Counted from the stretch's first letter, positions 35,263 through 46,410 are shown. The stretch: DNA of 64,000 nucleotides from Channallabes apus (GCA_030522415.1 CM060113.1:3303467-3367466); one strand, 5' to 3'. Translations and numbers: made by a program. Notes: generated by a model not told the origin, from the sequence alone.

Positions 35263-36035
35263 CGCTCTTACGCTCATTACAGAGATCATAATGAGCAATT
35301 AAACCTGGCCTGAATAGCAGTGTAGGTCACAGATCACGTCTCTGATGCCTTCACAGACACCAGCAATAACTTTGCAATTTCAGCTCCTTCATCATCATCA
35401 TCATCATCATCATCACCATGATTATCATTAGCTTTAATGATGTGTTTCAGAAACGTATACAGTCTCTGGATCTGGAACTTTAAGTTTTCCTTTAGTAATA
35501 AAAAAGTTTAAGAGGTTCTACAATAGATAAAACTCTGTTGTAGGTTCTACGTCAGATCTTTAAGGTTCCTCTACAAAACCAAACAGTTTCACGATCCTTG
35601 ATGATGTAGATGTTAATCTTCAGGTTTGAGTGGACATTGAGTTGATGGCCCTCTCGTTATCTCTTCTTTAACATAATGATGTCGCTGTAATTTAAAGATT
35701 TACTCTGTCCAGCTCTCTCACCTCCTCATGTGTACAAACTCCCTCATGAGCTTCTACACTAATAGAGGCGTCAAAGGCGTCACTCGTCACCTCATAAGTA
35801 GGTCAATAACTGGCCCGGGTCAAGTGTCTGGGTCATATAACTGCATTGCATTCTGGGACGCCGGTGTTCACACCAGAGTCTCTGGATTTCACATGAACAT
35901 GATGTTGAAATGTTACTGGAAAAAGGTACCAAGGAATAAATAATAAATTAGCACCAGAATAATTAAACACATCAGAAATACTTCTGGAATGGATACAATT
36001 AACTTAATGATGAAACCAAAATTAATTACTTATTT
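35146..36035. other. Unique DNA with (TG)18
   Basis: A TG run at 35225-35260 and an ATC run at 35391-35414. No gene recognised. Confidence 0.5.
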
Positions 36036-36047
36036 AATTTTACTCAT

Positions 36048-36426
36048 GGGCGGCGCGGTGGTGTAGTGGTTAGCACTGTCGCCTTGCACCTCCAGGGTCT
36101 GGGTTCGATTCCCCGGCCAGGCTCGATTCCCGTCTCTGTGTGCATGGAGTTTGCATGTTCTCCCCCGTGCTTGGTGGGTTTCCTCCGGGTACTCCGGTTT
36201 CCTCCCACAATTCAAAGACATGTAGGTTAGGCTAATTGGCGTTCCTAAATTGCCCGTAGTGTGTGATTGGGTGTGTGAGTGTGTGTATGTGTGTGTGCCC
36301 TGCGATGGATTGGCACCCTGTCCAGGGTGTACCCCGCCTAGTGCCCGAAGTCTCCTGGGATAGGCTCCAGGTCCCCCGCGACCCTGAACACAGGCTAAAG
36401 CGGTATAGAAGATGAATGAATGAATG
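36048..36426 (+). mobile_element. tRNA-headed fish SINE (family 1), copy D
   Basis: Complete from 'GGGCGGCGCGGTGGTGTAG' to a (GAAT)n tail. It is flanked by a perfect 12-bp duplication AATTTTACTCAT at 36036-36047 and 36427-36438. The B-box is intact. Close in sequence to copies C and E, so these three are likely the youngest. Confidence 0.95.
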
Positions 36427-36494
36427 AATTTTACTCATATAATTACTTATTTATACTTTAATTCTTAATTCTTAAAAAACTATAGGTCTTTAGT

Positions 36495-36695
36495 CTCCAA
36501 CACACGTAAACACACACTACGAGCAATTTGGGAAGAACAATCAGCCTAATCTGCATGTCTTTGGACTGTGGGTGGAAACCAGAGCACCTGGAGGAAACCC
36601 ACCAAGCACGGGGAGAACATGCAAACTCCATGCACACAGACCCTGAGGTGTGGAGGTGTGAGCCCACAGTGCTAACCACTTTACCCGCAACGCCG
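36495..36695 (-). mobile_element. tRNA-headed fish SINE (family 1), truncated reversed copy
   Basis: Reverse-complement fragment with 'ATCTGCATGTCTTTGGACTG', 'GTGGGTGGAAACC', 'CACCAAGCACGGGGAGAACA', 'AGCCCACAGTGCTAACCAC'. It lies about 60 bp from copy D in the opposite orientation, so transcripts across both could fold back. Confidence 0.8.
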
Positions 36696-36804
36696 CCCCA
36701 GAAAACTGATTAAAATGTAAAATTTGCAATATTACTGTAGATACCTTTTTAAAAAAATGCATTTTCTAAAAGGAATGCAACAAATTGATGAGATTCCAAC
36801 CTTG

Positions 36805-36844
<40 letters not shown>

Positions 36845-36996
36845 GGCACGTGTATCCTGTCAGTCCTGCCATGTGTGTTGTGAAAGATGTGTGAGAGCTG
36901 GACCGGTGCTGTTGTTAAATCCGGACCAGATTTGCTTACACTGCTGTTTGTACAGCTCATATCCCACAGCTTACATTGCAGGTACCCCTCTGAACT

Positions 36997-37035
<39 letters not shown>

Positions 37036-38080
37036 GATGCATGCGAGCGATCCGACTGTTCTCGTTTAAAAACAGACGGCGATAATTTAAGACGCATCGG
37101 TGGAGAACAGAGAGCAAATCAAGCCTCTGACGGCTGGTGAAGTCGGGGATGAAGGGAAGGGCGAGTGAGAGACGAGATAAATCATGGCAGGAGGGATGAA
37201 AAGGAGGAGGAGGAGGAGGAAGAGGAGGATGAAACGGTGAAGAGGATGAAGGGAACGTGAGGGTGGAGGACAGGACTAGACACTAGTGTGTCTCGGCTGT
37301 GAAGCACTTCCTGTGTTTAGTGGATTTAATAAGAGATCAGCGGAAATCATTCTGCTACACTGTGACATGGCGTGGTGATGAGCATGAAGCCTGTCAATCA
37401 CTGCATCATTGTCTGGCCACGCCCATCTCCCCTCATCCCCACCCCGTCACGACTCCTGTGAGCATAAGACCTCATGCTGGGGCGCTAATAGCATCGACAT
37501 TAACTGCGTATTAAGAGCTGGAGTTATTTCAGTTCTGCCCCTGGACAGGTTTTGTGCCACGGCACTTTTCCATACAGTTTGTACAGTTTGTAATTTTATT
37601 CCATATGAACAGAGATCATACAGTATGGTACTTCTTACACACTCGGACCCTGGTGTTTATTTGCTGTGTGATCTCCATGTTGGTCAGAAATGATATCTAA
37701 CTGATACTGACTAGCTTGATCTGTCTAGATTAGATTATGATCAGGAATGCAGGCGAAGTAAAGGTTAAAACTGTTAAAGTGGCCTAGCAGTAAAAGTTCT
37801 TAAATTATGAGTTTGTTGTAAAAAAAAAAATGTGTCACATGATTTATGGGGTGTGTGTGAGAGTCTCATGTTCCTCATATTCACTCGCTCATAAAAGTGG
37901 CTTGAGTTCAAGGTGCAACCTGAAAGTTTTGGTAATTTTCTGAAAAAGTTGTAGACTTTAGAATCTTTGCTGTGAGAGAACATCAACCCAATCAGGACAG
38001 TTACAGGATGAATCAGAGTACAAAACTGTGTGATGTTTATTTAAATGCAGCATCCTATAGGATGACACGTACACTGTGAC
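36696..38080. other. Unique DNA with CA/TG microsatellites and a purine tract
   Basis: (CA)16 at 36810-36842, (TG)17 at 37000-37033, and a GGA-rich purine tract at 37199-37253. No gene recognised. Confidence 0.5.
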
Positions 38081-38235
38081 TCCGCCCAGCATTTTAGAAT
38101 TTTGGTTTAAACTCCTCCCAGTATTTTGGACTTTTGGTTTAAACTCCGCCCAGTATTTAGCATTTTTATTTTGGACCATGCCCAGTATTTGGAACCTTTA
38201 ATTTAGACTCCGCCCAGTATTTTGAACTTTTAGAT
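38081..38235. repeat. Short tandem array, five units of about 32 bp
   Basis: Units begin 'ACTCCGCCCAGTATTTT' with small changes (CTCC, CATG variants) and end in a TTTAA-like spacer. Confidence 0.85.
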
Positions 38236-38322
38236 CTCTATGCTTTGAAAAAATGCACACCAAACCTGCCTGCTTAATCTTTCATTTTTCTTCAATGTTA
38301 TCAAATTTAGCACTTTAGTAAA

Positions 38323-38358
<36 letters not shown>

Positions 38359-38656
38359 TAATTCTTACGATTGTGTAGAAAAACATCCGTCTGGCAAACA
38401 GACACGTCCTCAGTCATCCGTTCACGTTTCTGTCTGGAAACCTGAACTGTAAATAGTTTTGTGAAATAAAAATCTCAAGGCGCGCCGCAGGAGGCCTGCA
38501 GACTCTCCTCTCCATCAATCTGCTTCTCTGCATGATGGCATCACGATGTCACAAACTGCAAACACGGTTCTGGCAGCTCGGCGGTGGAGATTTCACTCTT
38601 TGTTATCACCGGTGTATAAATGTGGTGGTGGTAGGAGAGAAAGACTTAGGTGTGGC

Positions 38657-38706
<50 letters not shown>

Positions 38707-39340
38707 TGTTTGTGTTTAGCTTCCACTGGCGTTTGTCGTGGCAGGGTGTATCAGTGTGGTGCTGTTTGATCAGATGTCACTGGGGTAAATAACCACCATT
38801 TGTTTGGCCGACATTATCTTGTTTACGAGAGTCCGCGGGGAGAAACAGCGATAAGAGCGCTTTAGCATTCATTAGCATTCGTCCCATTCTACCTCGTTTT
38901 TTTTTCCTTTCCTCACTAGCCTCTGAGAAGTCACTTTAATTAAAATAACCAACAATAATGCACCCTTAAAAGAGCACAGATCCAGACAAAGAAGGTTAAG
39001 AAGGTGATTCGGTGCAAAGTAAATGTTATTTTAATTAAAATAGCCGTGAAAGCCAGATGCTCGACTCGTAGAGGAGAATAACAGAAGGTAGGGAGGAATT
39101 AATGCAGTAATCAGAATAACAGAGGAAGCAACATTTAATTTTCTATTCCTCTGCCATTCAGCAAGATCTCAGTCGCTCCGAAATCAGACTGACCCGCTGC
39201 TCTGCTCTTACCAGCTCTCCGGAATTTACAGCATCATTCTCAGGGAAAAAAAAAAAAAAAGGTTTCAGCTTTCAGTGTTACCATGTGGTTGGAAAGAGAC
39301 CAACGCAGCAGTTAAGCAATTAAATTGGAACCTTTTTTTC

Positions 39341-39342
<2 letters not shown>
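38236..39342. other. Unique DNA with TG microsatellites
   Basis: (TG)n at 38323-38358 and 38660-38703. The region around 38800-39240 is repeat-free with several TAAT cores, but nothing specific can be supported. Confidence 0.45.

Positions 39343-39428
<86 letters not shown>
39343..39428. repeat. (CA)43 microsatellite with one interruption
   Basis: CA run of 86 bp with a single CG at 39387-39388. It is the longest dinucleotide run in the window. Confidence 0.95.
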
Positions 39429-39433
<5 letters not shown>

Positions 39434-39514
39434 TGAGTTCTGTAAAATGTTTGTAATTTGTTCAAAGGGTGAATGAAGGTGTAATAGTGATTACTCCTTA
39501 AATGGCCCACTCGT

Positions 39515-39685
39515 TTGGACTATTTAAGGGGTTCCTGGGGGGGCCAGCATTTCTACTCAGAAAACTTTCTACCTTGATGGTATCCAAGCACGAGTGAAAT
39601 GCTGAGAAAAATGCATGGATGTTTTTGCTATACTGCACAATCAAAAGTCCTGTTTTGACTTGAACACCTTTCGTAATAGACATAC
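39515..39685 (+). mobile_element. mariner remnant, 3' end
   Basis: The frame 'TQKTFYLDGIQARVKC' then stop is the transposase C-terminus seen also at 19.98 and 63.28 kb. It is followed by an end containing 'TCCTGTTTTGACTTGAACAC'. The catalytic domain is absent. Confidence 0.65.
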
Positions 39686-39726
39686 AGTTTTTTTTTTATA
39701 TATATATATATGCTAACACATATATA

Positions 39727-39945
39727 CAGTGGGGGAAATAAGTATTTGATCCCCTACAGATTTTCTAAGTTTGCCCACTTACAAAGAAATGAAGGGTCTA
39801 TAATTTTTATCCTCGGTTTATGGTAAAGGATTGAGACAGAATATCAACCAGAAAAAGCACATGATACAAATGTTATGAATTAAGTTGCAATTCAATGAAA
39901 TAAGTATTTGATCCCCAAGCAAAACATGACTTAGTACTTGGTAGT
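39727..39945 (+). mobile_element. Tc1-like transposon, 5' end (truncated)
   Basis: Begins after TA with 'CAGTGGGGGAAATAAGTATT' and 'TGATCCCC', a Tc1-type inverted-repeat end. A second copy of the motif, 'GAAATAAGTATTTGATCCCC', follows at about 39897-39916, giving the outer/inner direct-repeat pattern of Tc1 ends. The transposase and the other end are missing. Confidence 0.75.
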
Positions 39946-41304
39946 ACATTTATGAACGCATAATGTTCCTAAAAACGTAGTTTAAAAAAAATTTATAAAT
40001 AAAAAATAAATAAATGCTTCTGTAAATTTAAGTTCAAGCTGAGATGCTAATGTAAACCTCAAACTATTGGCTATAAATCAAATAATTTGGATGATTTTCA
40101 ATCTATACAATAAACACACAGACAGAAACCGGACTCCTTATCATCATCTGAATAAGGATGAACATGGCGTTATCTTAAGATAATGTTTATTTACAAATCA
40201 TAGGCTGCACTAGCCATTAGCAAAATGAAATCTGTAAAAAAGAGGCTTTTTGTTTTTTTTACCTGGAATATTACGCTAAAACACATTCTGCTGAACACAA
40301 ACACACAACGAGACCAAGAATGTAAGATGGAATAAATGACATAAGCTGAGAAAGGTAGGAGAGAAGAGAGGAGTGGGCTTTGCCAATATCCGACTCGGCT
40401 TTCTGCCCTGTCCAGATTCCCGCCGTGATGTTGGACGGCGGCCATGTTGCTGACTGAGCGATGCTAGCAGCTCCCGCTAGCTCTGAGAGGAGTTACAGTG
40501 AGAAAACAGCAGGAGCGCTAATTAGCTCCAATCGGAGCATGAGATCCCGCTGACAGGTTCCTTCCTCATCGGTTTCAAACTCAATCACGTTTTATTTTCT
40601 GTAAAGCTACGCTCGTACATCCTACACAGAGCTGCAGCGAAGACAACGCGAACGTGGACGTGTACATTTTGTTAATGTTGGTTAGCTAATATATGTTAGC
40701 GAACTAGATTGTCAGAAGAACTAATAATAACAATAAGAGAAAATGAGCTCAAAAGCCTTCAAATGTATTTAATTAAATGCTACCACAATGTTTTCTCGTA
40801 ATTTTTACATGATGAATTTTATTGTCTGCACATTGATGGTTTTTATTTATAAGCACAGATACAACCCACCTTGGCATTGGCACTGTTAATGCACCTCACT
40901 GGCTGGTATTACAGTATATACTGTACAGTAAGGCCATAGTGGCAATCTTATAATGGTGGCAGGACTTTAGTCCATATTGTAAATGAGATAGCATTAGCAT
41001 TTATTAACATACATATGCATATAAGTGCCAAAAAGAATTTAAACCTTTTATAAGTCTGACAGGAGTGATTAGTACGTTTTACACACAAATCTAATAAAAG
41101 GTTATCTAAAAACCATTAGATAAGCTATTTGTTGTTGTTGTTGTTGTTGTTGGTCATAAGGGCTCTCGCATCATCAGTATCATGTTCTAAAGAAGAATGA
41201 AGAAATTCTCTGAAGAATATAAACACACTTTATCCTTCTCCTTCATGTCAACAAAACATGTTTTCTCTAAGGATCCACTAGATGCTTCATCCTGGATCCA
41301 TTGA

Positions 41305-41337
<33 letters not shown>

Positions 41338-41345
41338 GTAATGTA

Positions 41346-41378
<33 letters not shown>
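39946..41378. other. Unique DNA including a promoter-like patch at about 40380-40660
   Basis: About 40380-40660 is richer in CpG than its surroundings. On the minus strand it contains 'CAACATGGCCGC' at 40438-40449, one base from the TISU/YY1-type start element, opening an 84-codon frame (40191-40445) beginning MAAVQHHGGNL. No splice donor I trust follows. The rest is unique AT-rich DNA with (GTT)n (41131-41151), AAAT and (AAT)n runs (41307-41377). Confidence 0.35.
40191..40445 (-). CDS. Candidate small open frame or first exon, function unknown
   Basis: An 84-codon frame whose ATG lies in a 'CAACATGGCCGC' context. The first ~25 residues (MAAVQHHGGNLDRAESRVGY) are hydrophilic and come from the GC-richer part. 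The rest is hydrophobic, AT-rich and looks like read-through into an intron or intergenic DNA. I recognise no domain. If real, only the start is likely to be an exon. It could equally be chance. Confidence 0.15.
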   Translation of the reverse strand: MAAVQHHGGNLDRAESRVGYWQSPLLSSLLPFSAYVIYSILHSWSRCVFVFSRMCFSVIFQVKKTKSLFFTDFILLMASAAYDL

Positions 41379-41391
41379 GAAGTTTAAAAAG

Positions 41392-41767
41392 ATCGGCACG
41401 GTGGTGTAGTGGTTAGGACTGTCGCCTTGCACCTCCAGGTTCTGGGTTCGATTCCCCGGCCAGGCTCGATTCCCATCTCTGTGTGCATGGAGTTTGCATG
41501 TTCTCCCCGTGCTTGGTGGGTTTCCTCCGGGTACTCCGGTTTCCTCCCACAGTCCAAAGTTATGCAGGTTAGGCTAATTGGCGTTCCTAAATTGCCCGTA
41601 GTGTGTGATTGGGTGTGTGAGTGTGTGTATGTGTGTGTGCCCTGCGATGGATTGGCACCCTGTCCAGGGTGTACCCCGCCTAGTGCCCGAAGTCTCCTGG
41701 GATAGGCTCCAGGTCCCCCGCGACCCTGAACACAGGATTAAGCGGTATAGAAAATGAATGAATGAAT
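41392..41767 (+). mobile_element. tRNA-headed fish SINE (family 1), copy E
   Basis: Complete from 'GGCACGGTGGTGTAGTGG' to a (GAAT)n tail. Perfect 13-bp duplication GAAGTTTAAAAAG at 41379-41391 and 41768-41780. It has 'TTAGGACTG' instead of TTAGCACTG in the A-box region. Confidence 0.95.
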
Positions 41768-41780
41768 GAAGTTTAAAAAG

Positions 41781-42462
41781 GAACAAACAAAAACAACTTA
41801 CAACAAATGATAATTAAAAAATAAAACAGAAATAATAGTAAAACTTACAAAAAAAAAAGATAAAATGTAAGCTTTTAAAGGAATTTCAGAAAAAAAAGTT
41901 TATTTAAAAACAGCATGCAAGTATAATCTTGAATACATCCATCAAACTTAAGCAAATACATTTGTTTTAATCATGATGGTTCATAAAATGAATCAGAATG
42001 TAAATTTCCCATGTGAGGAATCTGGAAAATAAAAAGAATAGAAAACTTTTCAACAAATTCCATAAATTTTGAATTATATAAAAATGCTGTTTTTTTTTAT
42101 AAAAATTGAAGTTTTACATGCAGACAAAACAGGAGGTATAGTATAGGTTTGCTGGGGCAGAACCGGAGCAGAATCCAGGTCCGTCCAGTTTTCAGGGTGT
42201 AATCCTGTGTGTCCTGGCTCTGAGTCTACACCCTGACATGAGCATGCAGCAGATCGTTAATGATGGAGCACACACGGAATCGAGCATATGGTGTATATGA
42301 TAATCATTGCACAAGCTGAGACGCCGGCATGCCTCGCTATAAACAGGAAAGCCAGACGGCGGTGCAGGCATGAGGGCACCCTGAGACACCAACATCTCAC
42401 AATTTCACCATCAACAAACCTGTCTAAGTGAACACCATGACGATAAAACGTCCCTCCTTTTA
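41781..42462. other. Unique AT-rich DNA
   Basis: No gene recognised. Confidence 0.5.
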
Positions 42463-42661
42463 CAACCCCTGGCAAAAATTATGGAATCACCCTCTCAGAA
42501 GATGTTCATTCAAATGTTTAATTGTGTAGAAAAAAAAACAAGCACATACATGCCACAAAACTATTTTCACTCAACAATCCAAACTTCTGGCTGCATAAAA
42601 CACTTAAAAAAAACAAAGAAAGATAACTATAGTCAATGACAACTGTTTTGACAACTCAAAC
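42463..42661 (+). repeat. Left terminal inverted repeat of Tc1-like element
   Basis: 199 bp, pairs with 43732-43930. It contains the terminal transposase-binding motif at its outer end. Confidence 0.95.
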
Positions 42662-42687
42662 TCAAACTCATAGCTCCAACACGAGAG

Positions 42688-43696
42688 ATGTCAGTTGAAA
42701 CAAAGGAGAGGATTATCAAACTTCTTGAAGAAGGTAAATCTTCATGGAATGTTCCAAAAGATGTTGGTTGTTCCCAGTCAGCTGTGTCTAAAATCTGGAC
42801 CAAGTACAAATCAAATGGAAAGGTTGTAAAAGGGAAGCGTACTGGTAGACCAAGAAAGACATCAAAGCGTCAAGACAGAAAACTTAAAGCAATATGACTT
42901 GAAAACAGAAAATGCACAACAAAACAAATGAGGAACAAATGGGCAGAAAGTGGAGTCAATGTCTGTGACCGGCCAGTAAGAAATCGCCTAAAAGAAATGG
43001 GATTTACATACAGAAAAGCCAAAAGAAAACCATCATTAACATCTAAACAGAACAAAAACAAGGGTTCAGTGGGCTAAAGAAAGACAATCTTGGACTGCGG
43101 ATGACTGGATGAGAGTTAGATTCAGTGATGAATCACGAATCTGCATTGCGCAGGGTGATGATGCTGGAACTTTTGTTTGGTGCCGTTCCAATGAAATTTA
43201 TAAAGACAACTGCCTGAAGAAAACATGCAAATTTCCACAATCATTATTGATATGGGGTTGTATGTCAGGTAAAGGTATGGGAGACATGACAGTCATTACA
43301 TCTTCTATAAATGCACATGTTTATGTTGAGATTTTGGAGACTTTTCTTATTCCATCAATTGAAAGGATGTTTGGTGATGGTAGCATCATTTTTCAGGATG
43401 ATAATGCATCGTGCCATAGGGCAAAATCTGTGAAAACATTCCTACAGGAAAGACATATAATGTCAATGGCATGGCCTGCAAATAGTCCGGACCTTAATCC
43501 AATTGAAAATCTGTGGTGGAAATTAAAGAAAATGGTCCAGGACGAGGCTCCAACCTGCAAAGCTGATCTGGCAACTGCAATAAGACAAAGCTGGAGACAG
43601 ACTGATGAAGTATACTGTTGGACATTAGTTAAATCCAGGCCTCAGAGAATTCAAGCTGTTATAAAAGCCAGAGGTGCTGCAACAAAGTACAAGTAG
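42688..43696 (+). pseudogene. Tc1-type DD34E transposase, one stop and one frameshift
   Basis: Cut-and-paste transposase that binds the inverted repeats and joins them to TA targets. It spans about 336 codons, the usual size for Tc1. The N-terminal 69 codons (from ATG at 42688) form a paired-type helix-turn-helix DNA-binding domain ('KLLEEGKSSWNVPKDVGCSQ') with the GRPRK hook ('KRTGRPRKTSKR'). A TGA at 42895-42897 interrupts. A frameshift lies in the A-rich stretch about 43045-43062. The catalytic domain then runs open from 'RVQWAKERQSWTADDW' to the TAG at 43694. Catalytic residues are visible: D in 'FSDES', D in 'FQDDNASCH', E in 'SPDLNPIENLWW', with 34 residues between the last two motifs in the Tc1 style. 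The triad is intact, so only two lesions separate it from an open frame. Confidence 0.95.
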
Positions 43697-43731
43697 TGTT
43701 TTTATTTGGTGATTCCATATTTTTTTCCTCT

Positions 43732-43930
43732 GTTTGAGTTGTTAAAACAGTTGTCATTGACTATATTTATCTTTCTTTGTTTTTTTAAGTGTTTTATACA
43801 GCCAGAAGTTTGGATTGTTGAGTGAAAATAGTTTTGTGGCATGTATGTGCTTGTTTTTTTTTCTACACAATTAAACATTTGAATGAACATCTTCTGAGAG
43901 GGGTGATTCCATAATTTTTGCCAGGGGTTG
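43732..43930 (-). repeat. Right terminal inverted repeat of Tc1-like element
   Basis: 199 bp, inverted copy of 42463-42661, ending at the TA duplication. Confidence 0.95.
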
Positions 43931-43932
43931 TA

Positions 43933-45004
43933 CTTCTGTAGTATAAACGTATATACATCAGATCTGCACCTACTAAACCCAGTGAACCACTTCAGTGGTA
44001 ATGAAAAGAGACGTGCTCACAACCTGGTTGCAAAAAAGACCCGAGTAGCCTTGCAACCTGACGTGACTTGGTTTTACAGAAGGTTTTCATACACTCATCA
44101 TGGACACGGATGCCATGGCAGTACTGGGTTTTCAGTGCTTTCTTTGAACTGGTCTTTTTCTCAGGCAGAAATGTTGTACTGTACAACACTATAAGGGGTT
44201 TAGAAGAGAATTTGACCACAAGGTTTAATTTATTTTGGTTTTTATGAAGTTAATCCCAGGTCACCAGAAAACCTACCAAGCACCCAAGGTCAGACCCAAG
44301 GTAAGAATCGAACCTTCAACCCATTTTCTAGGTGAGACCTGCTTAGCAATATTTAGCACTGAGAGGATGACGAGTCATTAGGTTCTCACTTCCTAACGTC
44401 TCCCATCCACTCAGTGTTTAAACGTTTCTAAGCAGTTCTTATAAAAAGACTAATCAGCTAATGAACAACCTTGTCTGAAGTGATGTGGGAGTGATAGAGG
44501 ATGTAAAACACTAAAATGTGCAGGGCAGGTAATTCTCTACGAGCAAGGTTGAGAGACACTCGTGTAGGTGAAATATTTTCAGATTAAAACCAAACCATGT
44601 TTGCTGCTGAACAGGATGCCGTGTTAGCGCAGGAAAAACTAGCACAACATCTCCAGTACAAACAGCTCAAACATAAAAACACATACAGTAAAAGCAATAC
44701 AGAAGTCCCCACCATACGAATGAGTTCCGTTCCAAGAGGTCGTTCTTAAGTCAAAGTTGTTCATAAGTCCATTCTCTCAGTTAATTTCAAATTTGTCTCC
44801 ATCGTTATTTCTTGGTGATTCGTAGCAGAGGATACACACAGCGCGCACATGACAATGTACGGCAGACACGTGATCTGTGATTGAACGCATGTTTGTATCA
44901 TGTTTGTATGTTGAAAGTGTGTAACTTGTATGTTTATAGCATGTTCTGTCAAAGAGGAAAAAAAGGAAATCAATGAAAAAGCACAGTCGTGATTAAGGAG
45001 TGAA
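43933..45004. other. Unannotated DNA with two weak repeat traces
   Basis: About 44255-44345 resembles a very worn reversed SINE ('AATCGAACCTTCAACC' as B-box complement). About 44705-44760 ('GAGTTCCGTTCCAAGAGG', 'CGTTCTTAAGTC') resembles a dispersed repeat of fish. Neither is firm. No gene. Confidence 0.35.
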
Positions 45005-45236
45005 AACGTCTCGGGTTACATTGCTGTAACCCTGTTCCCTGAAAGGCGGGAACGAGATGCTGCGTGAAAATGCTATGGGAACCATTTTGTCCTGTTGCTG
45101 GTTGGGAAGCATGTGTGCAAACACGTCAAATTTTTTGGCTATATATAACCTCGGTCAGGCGACGTCTTCCGATTAGACTCAGCTGCAGGTTATAAAAACT
45201 GGTGAGCCGGCGACAACCTCAGATTATTTTGTCTGA
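45005..45236 (-). repeat. 3' inverted terminal repeat of the DIRS-like element
   Basis: The outer 61 bp (45005-45065) pair perfectly with 45272-45332. The remainder is inverted relative to 46486-46632. It contains a 'CTATATATAACCTCGG' TATA-like stretch at about 45140. Confidence 0.85.
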
Positions 45237-45271
45237 ACGGACGTCCGGTCACGTGGCAGTGCGGCATTCGG

Positions 45272-45380
45272 ACGCAGCATCTCGTTCCCGCCTTTCAGGG
45301 AACAGGGTTACAGCAATGTAACCCGAGACGTTCCCTTTCAAGGCTACACTCGATGCTGCGTGAAAACGTTATGGGAACGA
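45272..45380 (-). repeat. Internal complementary region of the DIRS-like element
   Basis: 45272-45332 is a 61/61 inverted copy of the left outer end (45005-45065). Directly adjoining, 45328-45378 is an inverted copy of the right outer end (about 46618-46666) with one or two differences. The two copies meet end to end, as if cut from a circle joining the element's termini. This matches the known DIRS1 layout, in which this region templates completion of the ends during replication. Confidence 0.85.
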
Positions 45381-45439
45381 GAATACCAATGCCGCCGCAC
45401 TACAGGTGTCTGGACCCCAAGGTTGTGTAGCGTGTGCGC

Positions 45440-46130
45440 ACAATGCCGAGAAGGTCTCAGAACTATGGCTGGGCAGCTAACTCAGGGCTTTCCTTGAGCC
45501 CGGAGTAGCATGAACATCCAGATTATAATGTAACAAATGTGTGCGGGGAGGACCAACCCTCCGTGTCAGACAATTGCTGCAGGGGAATACCTCTTGCTGG
45601 TGCAAAAGGAGGCAATCCCCCTGTTTGAACGAGCCCTGCTTCCTAGAGGTGAAGTGAACCCACGCGCCTCATAGGAGAGGGCAATATGCATCTCTCACCC
45701 AGTGTAGTGGCGGCCGCTTCAGCGGCCCCAAGTCATGTAAAGGCTGCTCTGACCTACACCACTGGCTGATGCGGTGGACGTAAATCTGAAGAGCATGTAC
45801 TGGACACAGTAAGTGAAGTCTCTCCTGCTCCGAAGCTGTAAAGGCGGAGGACGGAATGCTTCAAAACAATAGGGTGATGTTGTTTATGGACTTAGGCCGA
45901 TAGCTCAGTGAGGATGTAGTTACGTGCGTCCTGAGAGTACTTGGGCACAGGCCCGAGGACAACTTCCCTGCAGGGACTCCAGCACTGAAAGAATTCAGCA
46001 ATGGACTGGGTCTACCTGCTTCACACACACTTGCTGCAGGGGAATACCTCTTGCTAGTGCAATAGATGAGGCGATCCCCCTGACTGAGTGAGCCCTGATT
46101 CCTAGAGGCGAAGTGAGCCCATGCGCTCAC
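45440..46130 (-). pseudogene. DIRS tyrosine recombinase, C-terminal fragments
   Basis: On the minus strand a frame reads 'ERLHLLCPVHALQIYVHRI', the segment preceding the catalytic arginine region of fish DIRS recombinases. Further on 'HLLHYNLDVHATPGSRKAL' corresponds to the HxxxY(N)LDV end of the catalytic domain. Between them a block of about 90 bp appears twice (45578-45667 and 46029-46127, both with 'GGGGAATACCTCTTGCT'), so the gene has a partial internal duplication. Frames are broken. The Arg/His-x-x-Arg core cannot be found intact. Confidence 0.65.
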
Positions 46131-46178
46131 TTTTTTTTTTGTTTGTTTGTTTTCCTAGTACTCGGAGATTATTCAATC

Positions 46179-46410
46179 TCAGCGGTTTAAGCAAGATAGG
46201 ATGTTTATCCTTACCCATTCACAGCCCATGGCGCGCTTGAGAGCCGACAGAGGGATTTCCCGATCCAACGAGGAAGTGTGTTTTAAGCACCAAAAATGTG
46301 CCGCGGCTCGGAGAATGCGAGGCGCGCGACCACTTTTTTTAATCGTAGCAGTAAGGATCGCCCTCCGATATGGATTATCACACACGGAGGGACATCTTGT
46401 TTAAAAACTC
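46179..46410 (-). other. Leader or N-terminal ORF remnant of the DIRS-like element
   Basis: A minus-strand open stretch of about 68 codons ('CDNPYRRAILTATIKKSGRA') lies just inside the 5' inverted repeat, where the DIRS gag-like ORF would start. I cannot match it to a Gag motif, so it may be 5' untranslated sequence. Confidence 0.3.

Larger units (their letters stand above)
42463..43930 (+). mobile_element. Tc1-like transposon, full length (1468 bp), inactivated
   Basis: Flanked by the expected TA duplications (42461-42462, 43931-43932). The inverted repeats are unusually long, 199 bp each (42463-42661 and 43732-43930), and differ by only about five changes. Both ends begin 'CAACCCCTGGCAAAAATTAT'. 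Between them lies one transposase gene (42688-43696). An extra copy of the end motif, 'GGTGATTCCATATTTTTTT', lies just inside the right repeat at about 43708-43726, with no partner inside the left repeat. The near-identity of the repeats suggests a fairly recent insertion despite the broken gene. Confidence 0.95.

Noticed and set aside
46179..46404. Overlapping open frames on both strands inside the DIRS element
   Set aside because: Neither could be matched to a Gag or other DIRS protein motif; described only as a leader or N-terminal remnant.
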